Shown here: positions 1 to 5,767 of the stretch, one piece after another
Numbering within the stretch: position 1 is the first letter of the stretch
Layout of the letters: every line of letters starts with the position of its first letter
Source: CAURNT01 sp963526495
Lineage (GTDB): Bacteria > Fusobacteriota > Fusobacteriia > Fusobacteriales > Leptotrichiaceae
DNA length: 5,863 nucleotides
Assembly: GCA_963526495.1 (NCBI GenBank)
Contig: CAURNT010000042.1
Coordinates: 1 to 5,863, forward strand
Reading direction: 5' to 3'
The notes under the pieces: model-generated
What the model saw: the letters and a program-made list of their open reading frames with translations, nothing else
The model's database searches: none
What the model was told of the DNA's origin: nothing
Position numbers and translations under genes: made by a program

Positions 1-39
1 ATTTTAAGTCCTGTGTGTCTACCATTTCACCACCAAGGC
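1..39 (-). tRNA. tRNA-Leu(UAA), 5' part only, cut by the window edge
   Basis: Read on the minus strand, the segment begins GCCTTGG (5' acceptor strand), then TG, a D-arm GTGAAATGGTAGACAC typical of leucine tRNAs, and an anticodon stem CAGGA followed by the loop CTTAAAA, which gives anticodon TAA at tRNA positions 34-36. The window ends one base after the loop, so the 3' anticodon strand, the long variable arm expected of a class II tRNA, the T-arm and the acceptor 3' strand are out of view. It decodes UUA, a codon used very often in this window. It lies 60 bp downstream of tRNA-Met and appears to have its own promoter. The identity is clear despite the truncation, because the D-arm and anticodon loop match bacterial tRNA-Leu. 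Confidence 0.9.
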
Positions 40-60
40 TCACTTATCGTGACAATATTT

Positions 61-89
61 ATATTATCATATTTTTTATTTTTTGTCAA
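61..89 (-). promoter_or_regulatory. Promoter for tRNA-Leu
   Basis: On the minus strand there is a perfect -35 box TTGACA (84-89), a 17-bp spacer and a -10-like TAATAT (61-66) within ATGATAATAT. Predicted transcription start is near 54, about 15 nt before the mature tRNA 5' end at 39. The same arrangement, with the same 17-bp spacer, stands before tRNA-Met at 192-220, which strongly supports the call. A TTGTCA hexamer (50-55) covers the predicted start and is the inverted complement of the TGACAA that overlaps the -35 box. Confidence 0.8.
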
Positions 90-99
90 GAAAAAATTT

Positions 100-176
100 T
101 GGTGCCTAAGAAAGGATTCGAACCTTCGACCCTGCGGGTATGAACCGCATGCTCTAGCCAACTGAGCTACCTAGGC
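100..176 (-). tRNA. tRNA-Met(CAU), elongator type, with encoded CCA
   Basis: The minus strand folds into a complete 77-nt cloverleaf. The acceptor stem GCCTAGG pairs with CTTAGGC (one G-U), followed by discriminator A and an encoded CCA. The D-arm is GCTC-AGTTGGCTA-GAGC. The anticodon stem TGCGG/CCGCA carries the loop TTCATAC, giving anticodon CAT. The T-arm is GAAGG-TTCGAAT-CCTTT. A paired 1:72 position and the lack of three consecutive G-C pairs next to the anticodon loop argue against initiator tRNA. The GGTTCATACCC anticodon arm resembles elongator tRNA-Met of Bacillus rather than the CAU-bearing tRNA-Ile2. An A4T6 run follows the CCA directly, with the promoter of tRNA-Leu just beyond. 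The two leader bases before G1 could extend the acceptor stem by pairing with A73 and C74 in the precursor. Confidence 0.95.
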
Positions 177-191
177 ACACTGACAATAAAT

Positions 192-220
192 ATATTATCA
201 TAAAAATACTTACTTGTCAA
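192..220 (-). promoter_or_regulatory. Promoter for tRNA-Met
   Basis: The minus strand has a perfect -35 TTGACA (215-220), a 17-bp spacer and the -10-like TAATAT (192-197) within ATGATAATAT. Predicted start is near 185, leaving a leader of about 8-9 nt before the mature tRNA at 176. It lies after the operon terminator (251-281), so tRNA-Met is an independent transcription unit. Its design repeats that of the tRNA-Leu promoter, including the TTGTCA at the start point (181-186). Confidence 0.8.
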
Positions 221-250
221 TAAAAAAGCTTTAAATATTTTATATTTTTT

Positions 251-281
251 AAAAAACTAGGAATCCAAGTGGATTCCTAGT
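251..281 (-). terminator. Rho-independent terminator of the five-gene operon
   Basis: On the minus strand an 11-bp perfect stem (ACTAGGAATCC, loop ACTT, GGATTCCTAGT; 256-281) is followed by a T run (251-256, with the last stem T). It begins 6 nt after the stop codon of the oxidoreductase gene. This is the textbook shape of an intrinsic terminator and marks the 3' end of the operon. The opposite strand has A-rich and T-rich flanks too, so some bidirectional function is possible, but no plus-strand gene feeds into it. Confidence 0.93.
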
Positions 282-286
282 CTATT

Positions 287-1645
287 TTATACCATTAAAT
301 CATTTAAACTTTCTGTCAATGTAGGGTGAGTATATATATAATCTCTTAACACAGTAGATTTAATTTTTTCACTAATAGCTAAAGCTAGTAAATTTATAAT
401 CTCATGTGATTCTGAATTAAACATTACTGCTCCTATAATTTCATCTTCTTTATTAACTAATACTTTAGAAAATCCTTCTGTTTCTCTTAAAACATGAGCT
501 TTAGGTATTCCTGCTGTCAACATATATTTAACACTGTATTCAACACCTAATTTAGTTGCTTCTTTTTCATTTAATCCTACTCTTGAATAAGGTGGTTCAA
601 TAAATGTAGATGTTGGTATTAAACTTCTATCTTTTAAAGTTCTATTAGAAGTTTTACCTAATAATTGTGGAAGTATAATTCTACTATCATCTAATGATAC
701 ATAAGTAAATTGTGGTCCTCCTTTAACATCACCTGCTGCCCATACTCCTTTAACACTTGTTTCTAGGTTATCATTTACTTTAATTTCTTTTCTATCAGTA
801 AGTTCTATATCAGTATTTTCTAACCCAAGACCTTCTATATTAGGAACTCTTCCTGCAGAAATTAAAACAAAATCAAATTCTTCTTCTTTTTCTTCTCCAT
901 CTTTAGAATATTTAACTTTAACTCTTTCTCCATCTTCAAATTTTAAAATTGGACTAGAAAAACTAAATTTAATTCCCTTATTTTCTAAAACTGTTTTAAC
1001 AAATTCTGCATCTTTTTCATCTTCACTAGGTAAAAAAGTATTATCAAATTGAAATACAGAAACTTCACTACCAAAACTTGAAAACATAGAAGCAAATTCA
1101 AGACCTATAAATCCTGAACCATAAACTAATAATTTTTTAGGTAATTCCTTTAAATTCAATATTTCATTACTATACCCTATTTTATCATTAGTAATACCAG
1201 GTATATTTAATCTTCTTGATTCAGAACCAGTATTAATTACTATATTTTGAGAAGTTAATACTTCTTCTCCGACCTTAACTTCTTTATTTGAGATAAAGTA
1301 TGCCTCACCATTATATACATCAACATTAGGATTATCTGCTAAAAGTCCATAATTTTTATTATTTAACTTATTTACTAAAATTATTTTTTCTTCCATAGCT
1401 TTTTTAAAATAGGCATTATTAATATCATAGTTTCTTTCTAATCCAAGTTTAGTCATTTCATGTATTAAATGTGCGCTATTTGCAAGCGATTTAGTTGGAA
1501 GACATCCAACATTTATACAAGTTCCTCCATACATTTTAGGATTTTTTTCTATTATAGCAACTTTTTTACCTTGTTTTGCCATTTTAGCAGCTAATGTTTT
1601 ACCTGCTTTCCCCCATCCCAATACTAATACATCATATTTTTTCAT
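287..1645 (-). CDS. RclA-like FAD-dependent pyridine nucleotide-disulfide oxidoreductase
   Basis: This is a 452-residue flavoprotein of the class I disulfide reductase family (glutathione reductase/lipoamide dehydrogenase fold), probably cytosolic. Visible in order: FAD-binding GWGKAG (10-15) with E33 ending the second strand; redox-active CINVGC with C43 and C48 followed by LPTK; NAD(P)-binding GSGFIG (176-181) and E183; SAGRVPN (263-269); the second FAD contact AAGD (303-306); and a C-terminal dimerisation domain ending in HPTLTESL, with H440 and E445 as the usual acid-base pair. The N-terminal GKAGKTLA and MYGGTCIN and the C-terminal SHEIINL and ESLNDL closely match E. coli RclA (YkgC), including both cysteine positions. 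RclA is known as a Cu(II) reductase protecting against reactive chlorine. Generic lipoamide dehydrogenase is less likely, as no 2-oxoacid dehydrogenase genes are adjacent. AGGAGG (1650-1655) precedes the ATG by 4 nt and overlaps the permease stop codon. Substrate is inferred, not shown. Confidence 0.9.
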   Translation of the reverse strand: MKKYDVLVLGWGKAGKTLAAKMAKQGKKVAIIEKNPKMYGGTCINVGCLPTKSLANSAHLIHEMTKLGLERNYDINNAYFKKAMEEKIILVNKLNNKNYGLLADNPNVDVYNGEAYFISNKEVKVGEEVLTSQNIVINTGSESRRLNIPGITNDKIGYSNEILNLKELPKKLLVYGSGFIGLEFASMFSSFGSEVSVFQFDNTFLPSEDEKDAEFVKTVLENKGIKFSFSSPILKFEDGERVKVKYSKDGEEKEEEFDFVLISAGRVPNIEGLGLENTDIELTDRKEIKVNDNLETSVKGVWAAGDVKGGPQFTYVSLDDSRIILPQLLGKTSNRTLKDRSLIPTSTFIEPPYSRVGLNEKEATKLGVEYSVKYMLTAGIPKAHVLRETEGFSKVLVNKEDEIIGAVMFNSESHEIINLLALAISEKIKSTVLRDYIYTHPTLTESLNDLMV

Positions 1646-1653
1646 TTTTCCTC

Positions 1654-2499
1654 CTATTTAACTTTTCTACTTAGAGATATTACTCCTAAAATATAGAATA
1701 ATACTCCACTAATTATTAATATAAATACACTTATTATATTACTTAATTCTTTACCATTAAATGTATATATCATCCCTAAATTTTCATTTATTACATTCAC
1801 GACTTCAACCGGCAAACTTGAGGTAATATCTTTTGTAAATATTTGTCTTAAAAGACTTGCCGCGTGAGATGTAGGAAATATTTTAACTATAGTTTGCATA
1901 AATTTAGGTAAATTCCCTATAGGCATATATATACCTGTTAAAAATCCTGATAATACTCCTATTATACTTGCAGCAGTAGAATATGCTGAATGCGTTTTTA
2001 AAAATGAAGTAATAAAGAATATCATAGATGAATTTGTAAAATCAGCTAAGATTATTACTCCTATTATTTTAAGCATAGAATAAATATCCAAAATATCGCC
2101 ACCACGAAGAAATAGTATAATTAAAGAGAAAAATAAGAATATTAAAGAAACCAAGAACCCTATAAAAAAGGCACTTAATATATATCCTCCTACTAATTCT
2201 CTTTTAGTTATAGGAGAACAATTAAAATCTTTATTTATACCTTTATTTTCATCTTCTATTCTTTTACCAAAAATACCTACAGTACAAGTAATAGTTGTTG
2301 TAGCTATAAGTCCTGCAACAAGCCATGAATCAAGTAAAATACCCGCTTTATCAAAACCAGCTAAACTACTTTTAAATATATTTCCTGTAAATAATAAATA
2401 TATTCCCAACATAATAAAATTTGAAAGCATTGATAAAAATACATTCATTTTATCTCTAAAAAATATCGTGACATTCCGTTTAACTATAACAAAAATCAT
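1654..2499 (-). CDS. ABC-2 type transporter permease
   Basis: This is a 281-residue integral membrane protein, the expected size for a DrrB-like ABC-2 permease that works as a dimer with the ATPase encoded just upstream. Six hydrophobic segments are visible at roughly 20-39, 58-78, 103-131, 141-166, 172-192 and 252-274. The loop after segment 2 (about 79-102; EDENKG then SPITKRELVGGYIL) has the form of the cytoplasmic coupling region of this family. Segment 5 is followed by GIYMPIGNLP, a typical ABC-2 feature. A longer, probably external, loop lies between segments 5 and 6. The ATG overlaps the ATPase stop as ATGA, with GGGGAGG (2507-2513) 7 nt upstream, so translation is probably coupled. 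The cargo cannot be read from the sequence; drugs, lipids or peptides are all possible in this family. Confidence 0.92.
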   Translation of the reverse strand: MIFVIVKRNVTIFFRDKMNVFLSMLSNFIMLGIYLLFTGNIFKSSLAGFDKAGILLDSWLVAGLIATTTITCTVGIFGKRIEDENKGINKDFNCSPITKRELVGGYILSAFFIGFLVSLIFLFFSLIILFLRGGDILDIYSMLKIIGVIILADFTNSSMIFFITSFLKTHSAYSTAASIIGVLSGFLTGIYMPIGNLPKFMQTIVKIFPTSHAASLLRQIFTKDITSSLPVEVVNVINENLGMIYTFNGKELSNIISVFILIISGVLFYILGVISLSRKVK

Positions 2500-3401
2500 T
2501 TTAATTCCTCCCCTGTTAAAGATATAAAGGCATCTTCCATACTTCCTTTTATAACTTCAAACCCTGAAATTTCATTTTCTACCTTTTTTAATATCTCTAT
2601 ACTATCAAGAGTATTTTTTATTTTTATTATAGCCTTATTATTCTTTATTGTATAATCATAATTTTTAATTATATCTTTCAATTTTTCTACTTTTTCTATA
2701 TCTAATATCAACTTATTTGTAGAAAAAGATTCTCTTAAATAACTAGGTGTACCCGTAGCAATTATATTCCCTTTATTAAGTATAACAATATAATCTGCAT
2801 TAAGAGCTTCTTCCATATAATGTGTTGTTAGAAATACAGCCATATTATTTTCTTTTTGTATTCTAATTATAGTTTCCCAAATGCTTTTTCTACTTTGTGG
2901 ATCAAGACCTGTGGTTGGCTCATCTAAAAATAATATTTTAGGTTTAGTAATTAAAGCTCTTGCAATATCAACTCTTCTTTTTTGACCTCCTGATAAAGTG
3001 CCATAATATTGATCTAAAAAATCTGATATATGAGTCATTTCAGAAACTTCTTTTATCCTTTTATCTAATTCTAATTTATCAAAACCATAAAGACTTCCAC
3101 GAATAATAAGATTTTCTTCAACACTCAAAGTATCATCAAGTAAACTATTTTGAAAAACTATACCTATAACTTTTTTTATTTCAGTATCATCTTTTCCAAC
3201 AGTTTTACCATCTACTATTATATTTCCTGAATCACTTTTCAAAAAAGTACATATCATTTCTATAGTTGTAGTTTTTCCAGCACCATTAGTTCCTAAAAAG
3301 GCAAATATTTGACCTTTTCCAACATAAAAACTTATATCATTAACCGCTATTTTTGAACCATAAACTTTTTTAATTTTATTCACTTCTATGATTTTGTCCA
3401 A
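2496..3401 (-). CDS. ABC-2 type transporter ATP-binding protein
   Basis: This is the nucleotide-binding subunit (301 residues from the chosen start) that powers the permease encoded next. Motifs: Walker A GTNGAGKTT (37-45), Q-loop Q84, signature LSGGQ (136-140), Walker B ILFLDE (156-161) with catalytic E161, D-loop GLDP (165-168) and switch H194. All catalytic residues are present. The tail of about 80 residues ends in GSMEDAFISLTGEEL, the form seen in DrrA-like subunits of ABC-2 exporters. Start choice: there is no in-frame ATG near the N-terminus. A TTG at 3401 has AAAGGAG 8 nt upstream and gives a normal N-terminus (DKIIEVNKIKKVYG). A further in-frame TTG at 3450-3452 would add 17 residues, but it has no good ribosome site and its extension would be encoded by the stem-loop at 3424-3447. 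Cargo unknown. Confidence 0.93.
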   Translation of the reverse strand: MDKIIEVNKIKKVYGSKIAVNDISFYVGKGQIFAFLGTNGAGKTTTIEMICTFLKSDSGNIIVDGKTVGKDDTEIKKVIGIVFQNSLLDDTLSVEENLIIRGSLYGFDKLELDKRIKEVSEMTHISDFLDQYYGTLSGGQKRRVDIARALITKPKILFLDEPTTGLDPQSRKSIWETIIRIQKENNMAVFLTTHYMEEALNADYIVILNKGNIIATGTPSYLRESFSTNKLILDIEKVEKLKDIIKNYDYTIKNNKAIIKIKNTLDSIEILKKVENEISGFEVIKGSMEDAFISLTGEELK

Positions 3402-3409
3402 TAAATTTA

Positions 3410-3416
3410 CTCCTTT
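3410..3416 (-). promoter_or_regulatory. Ribosome binding site deciding the TTG start of the ABC ATPase
   Basis: AAAGGAG on the minus strand lies 8 nt before a TTG codon at 3399-3401. It is the only good Shine-Dalgarno sequence near the N-terminus of the ATPase gene, and so favours this non-ATG start over the TTG 51 nt further upstream. It sits just downstream of the stem-loop at 3424-3447, so the hairpin would lie in the untranslated gap and could affect access to this site. Confidence 0.75.
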
Positions 3417-3422
3417 ATAGAC

Positions 3423-3447
3423 AAAAAATATACCGGAGTATATTTTT
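3423..3447 (-). terminator. Stem-loop with UCCG tetraloop after ackA; possible leaky terminator or attenuator
   Basis: The minus strand reads AAAAATATAC, TCCG, GTATATTTTT plus one more T: a perfect 10-bp stem closed by C-G around UCCG, a member of the very stable UNCG tetraloop class. The T run forms the 3' half of the stem, as in A-tract/U-tract intrinsic terminators. It starts 8 nt after the ackA stop codon and ends before the ribosome site of the ABC ATPase gene. On the plus strand the loop would be CGGA, which is not a special tetraloop, so the minus-strand RNA is the likely functional form. The stem has only one G-C pair, so termination may be partial. It could also act as a 3' end stabiliser for a processed pta-ackA mRNA. 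Confidence 0.6.
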
Positions 3448-3455
3448 GCCAAAAA

Positions 3456-4649
3456 TTATTTACTTAATCTATATGTATCCATAGCTATCATCATTTCTTC
3501 TGCTGTTTCTATTTTATAAATTTTAACTTTAGATTCAGGTTTTGAATATTCAACATTTCCAGAAATTCTTTCATTATTTTTTTCATAATCTAATTCTATA
3601 CCTAAAAATTCTAAACCTTTGAATATACCTTCACGAGCATAAGCTGCATTTTCTCCTATACCTCCAGTTACGGCTATAGCATCAACACCACCTAAAGCTA
3701 CTATATATGAACCTATGTACGATCTAATTCTATAACACCACATATCATAAGCAAGTTTAGCTCTTTCATCTCCTGATTTTACTCCATTTTGTATATCTCT
3801 AAAGTCAGAACTCTTACCAAATATACCTAAGAATCCTGATTTTTTATTCATTCTTGCATCTATTTCTTTAATATCTAATCCTCTTTTTTGCATAACATAA
3901 AGAACTGCTGCTGGATCTATATCTCCACAACGAGTACCCATCATTATACCGGCAAGAGGTGTAAGTCCCATAGATGTATCTATAACTTTACCATTTTTTA
4001 CAGCACTTATTGATGCCCCATTACCTAAATGACATACTATTATCTTAGAATCTTTCTTACCTAAAAGATCTGCTACTACTCCTGAAACATATTTATGACT
4101 AGTTCCGTGGAATCCATATTTTCTAACTTTTAATTCTTTATAATCTTCTAAAGGTAAAGGATAAGTATATACAGCTTTTTCCATAGTTTGATGGAAAGCA
4201 GTATCAAATACAGCAACATTTGGTTTACCTGGTAATAATTCTCTCATAACTTTTATACCCATAACATTTGCTGGATTATGCAATGGAGCAAGTTCTGAAA
4301 TTTCTTCTAATTTTCTGATAACTTCATCATCTACTAAAACTGAATCATCAAAATATTCTCCACCATGAACTACTCTATGTCCTACAGCTTCTACTTCGTT
4401 TACTGTTTGTATAACTCCATGTTCACCAGTTAATTCATGTAAAACTAAATCTATTGCAACCTTATGATTATCTAAAGGTTCTGGTCTTTCTATAACTTGA
4501 TATGAATCCACTAAATTTTTATATGTAAATATCGGATCTGATATACCAATTCTTTCACATATTCCTTTTGCTAATGTTTTATTTCCTTCTATATCAATTA
4601 ATTCAAATTTTAATGATGAACTTCCACTATTTATTACTAATACTTTCAT
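3456..4649 (-). CDS. ackA: Acetate kinase
   Basis: The enzyme catalyses acetyl phosphate + ADP to acetate + ATP, the energy-yielding step of acetate fermentation in the cytosol (reversible). Its 397 residues are the usual length. Family motifs are intact: N-terminal NSGSSSLKF with N7 and the phosphate-binding serines; VGHRVVHGG (89-97) with R92; FDTAFHQ with D149; YGFHGTSHKYVS with H181; HLGNGAS (207-213); GTRCGDIDP with R240; GGIGENA; and E384 near the C-terminus. These correspond to the catalytic Arg91, Asp148, His180, Arg241 and Glu384 of the Methanosarcina enzyme. The ATG follows the pta stop by 13 bp; AGGAG (4660-4664) overlaps that TAG stop codon and is 10 nt upstream of the start. Pairing with pta supports the assignment beyond doubt. 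Propionate kinase is an alternative in the family but unlikely next to pta. Confidence 0.98.
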   Translation of the reverse strand: MKVLVINSGSSSLKFELIDIEGNKTLAKGICERIGISDPIFTYKNLVDSYQVIERPEPLDNHKVAIDLVLHELTGEHGVIQTVNEVEAVGHRVVHGGEYFDDSVLVDDEVIRKLEEISELAPLHNPANVMGIKVMRELLPGKPNVAVFDTAFHQTMEKAVYTYPLPLEDYKELKVRKYGFHGTSHKYVSGVVADLLGKKDSKIIVCHLGNGASISAVKNGKVIDTSMGLTPLAGIMMGTRCGDIDPAAVLYVMQKRGLDIKEIDARMNKKSGFLGIFGKSSDFRDIQNGVKSGDERAKLAYDMWCYRIRSYIGSYIVALGGVDAIAVTGGIGENAAYAREGIFKGLEFLGIELDYEKNNERISGNVEYSKPESKVKIYKIETAEEMMIAMDTYRLSK

Positions 4650-4662
4650 ATTTAATACTCTC

Positions 4663-5691
4663 CTATAATGTTAAAATTTCACAAAATTCTGCAGCCTCTG
4701 CACAAGTTATAGCAACTACATCTACTATATCATCTACACTACATCCACGAGATAAATCATGTACTGGTCTTGCAAGACCTTGTATTAATGGACCTAAAGC
4801 TTTCGCTTTAGCAAATCTTTGTACAAGTTTATACCCTATATTACCAGAACAAAGATCTGGGAATATTAAAACATTTGCAGCACCTGCAACGTTTGATCCT
4901 TTTGCTTTTTGATCTGCAACTTCAGGAACTATTGCAGCATCTAATTGCAATTCTCCATCAAATTCAAAACCAACTTTTCTTTCTTCTAAAATCTTATAAG
5001 CTTCTCTCATTTTAGTAACTTGTTCACCTTCTGCTGAACCTTTAGTAGAATATGTTAAAAGTGCAACTTTAGGATTTTGTATTTTGGCAATAAAACGTGC
5101 TTTTTCAACAGCAGATTCAGCTATATCAGCTATTTGAGGTGCTGTTGGATTGGGTAGAACTCCACAATCTGAGAATATTAGAGTTCCATTTTCTCCATAT
5201 TCTTTAGTTTCTGTTAACATAACAAAAGAACTTGAAACAGTTTTAAGTCCTTTTCTTGGACCAATAACTTGAATTGCAGCTCTTAATACACTTGCAGTTG
5301 GTGAATTTGATCCTGCTACCATACCATCAGCTACACAATTTCTAACAAGCATAGCTCCAAAAAATCTTGAATCATTAAGTATTATTTCACGTGCTTGTTC
5401 CTCTGTAATTCCTTTTTTAGATCTTAAATGTACAAATTGTCTTATAAACTCTGGAGTTTTTTCATAAGATAACGGATCTATAATTTGAACTCCTTCTAAA
5501 GATACTCCAATTTTTGCAGCTTTTTCTCTTACTTGATAATCCTTACCAACTAATATTATATTTGCAAATCCTTCATTTTTTATTTTTTCCGCAGCCCTTA
5601 AAACTCTTTCATCTTCCGACTCAGGAAGAACTACTGTCTTTGCAAAAGCTTTCTCTGTTTCCTTTATCTTTTCAATTAAATCTACTGCCAT
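4663..5691 (-). CDS. pta: Phosphate acetyltransferase
   Basis: The enzyme catalyses acetyl-CoA + phosphate to acetyl phosphate + CoA, feeding acetate kinase. At 342 residues it is the short, single-domain (PTA_PTB) form, lacking the N-terminal regulatory domains of the E. coli enzyme. Visible family motifs: PESEDERVLRAA (23-34), NCVADGMVAGSNSPT (118-132), SDCGVLPNPTA and, near the end, GPLIQGLARPVHDLSRGCSVDDIV with S314 and R315, matching the active-site Ser-Arg of the Methanosarcina enzyme. Two consecutive ATG codons open the frame. I chose the second (5689-5691) because AAGGAGG (5697-5703) is 5 nt from it but only 2 nt from the first; using the first would add one Met (end 5694). It is the first gene of the operon, preceded by a probable promoter. 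Phosphate butyryltransferase is unlikely given the motifs and the ackA neighbour. Confidence 0.97.
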   Translation of the reverse strand: MAVDLIEKIKETEKAFAKTVVLPESEDERVLRAAEKIKNEGFANIILVGKDYQVREKAAKIGVSLEGVQIIDPLSYEKTPEFIRQFVHLRSKKGITEEQAREIILNDSRFFGAMLVRNCVADGMVAGSNSPTASVLRAAIQVIGPRKGLKTVSSSFVMLTETKEYGENGTLIFSDCGVLPNPTAPQIADIAESAVEKARFIAKIQNPKVALLTYSTKGSAEGEQVTKMREAYKILEERKVGFEFDGELQLDAAIVPEVADQKAKGSNVAGAANVLIFPDLCSGNIGYKLVQRFAKAKALGPLIQGLARPVHDLSRGCSVDDIVDVVAITCAEAAEFCEILTL

Positions 5692-5696
5692 CATAT

Positions 5697-5703
5697 CCTC
5701 CTT
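5697..5703 (-). promoter_or_regulatory. Ribosome binding site of pta
   Basis: AAGGAGG on the minus strand is a near-perfect Shine-Dalgarno sequence. Its spacing (5 nt to the second of two adjacent ATG codons, 2 nt to the first) favours a start at 5691 and a protein beginning MAVDLIEK. It suggests high translation, as expected for a central energy-metabolism gene. Confidence 0.8.
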
Positions 5704-5738
5704 ATATATTAAACATTATTTTAATTTTTCTTAATTTA

Positions 5739-5767
5739 ATTCTACAATAAATACTAATTTTAAGCAA
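5739..5767 (-). promoter_or_regulatory. Probable promoter of the pta-ackA operon
   Basis: The minus strand has TTGCTT (5762-5767; four of six matches to TTGACA), a 17-bp spacer and TAGAAT (5739-5744; five of six matches to TATAAT). The predicted start is near 5732, giving a leader of about 41 nt ending at the pta start. It is the best-spaced candidate in the intergenic region, but the region is so AT-rich that chance -10 boxes are common, so the call is moderate. Confidence 0.5.

Noticed and set aside
100..176. CAU tRNA as initiator tRNA-fMet or tRNA-Ile2
   Set aside because: The 1:72 pair is intact and the anticodon stem lacks three G-C pairs beside the loop, unlike initiators; the anticodon arm looks like elongator tRNA-Met rather than the CAU-reading tRNA-Ile2.
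1654..3401. ABC gene pair as a horizontally inserted cassette within an older pta-ackA unit
   Set aside because: No flanking repeats, integrase or transposase remains or clear compositional break are visible by eye; junctions are tight and coupled like the rest of the operon.
3812..3940. Cys in GTRCGDIDP of acetate kinase as an unusual active-site change
   Set aside because: The catalytic Arg is intact and, as far as I recall, Ser or Cys at this place both occur in acetate kinases; it does not signal altered function.
4568..4912. Open plus-strand frame across the ackA/pta junction
   Set aside because: It lies antisense to two certain genes, has no ribosome site, and its translation is low-complexity and hydrophobic with no recognisable domain; it is a shadow of the real coding strand.
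5514..5750. Open plus-strand frame rich in Leu, Phe and Pro over the 5' end of pta
   Set aside because: Antisense to pta and its leader; composition reflects reverse-complemented AT-rich codons, with no Shine-Dalgarno sequence or domain.
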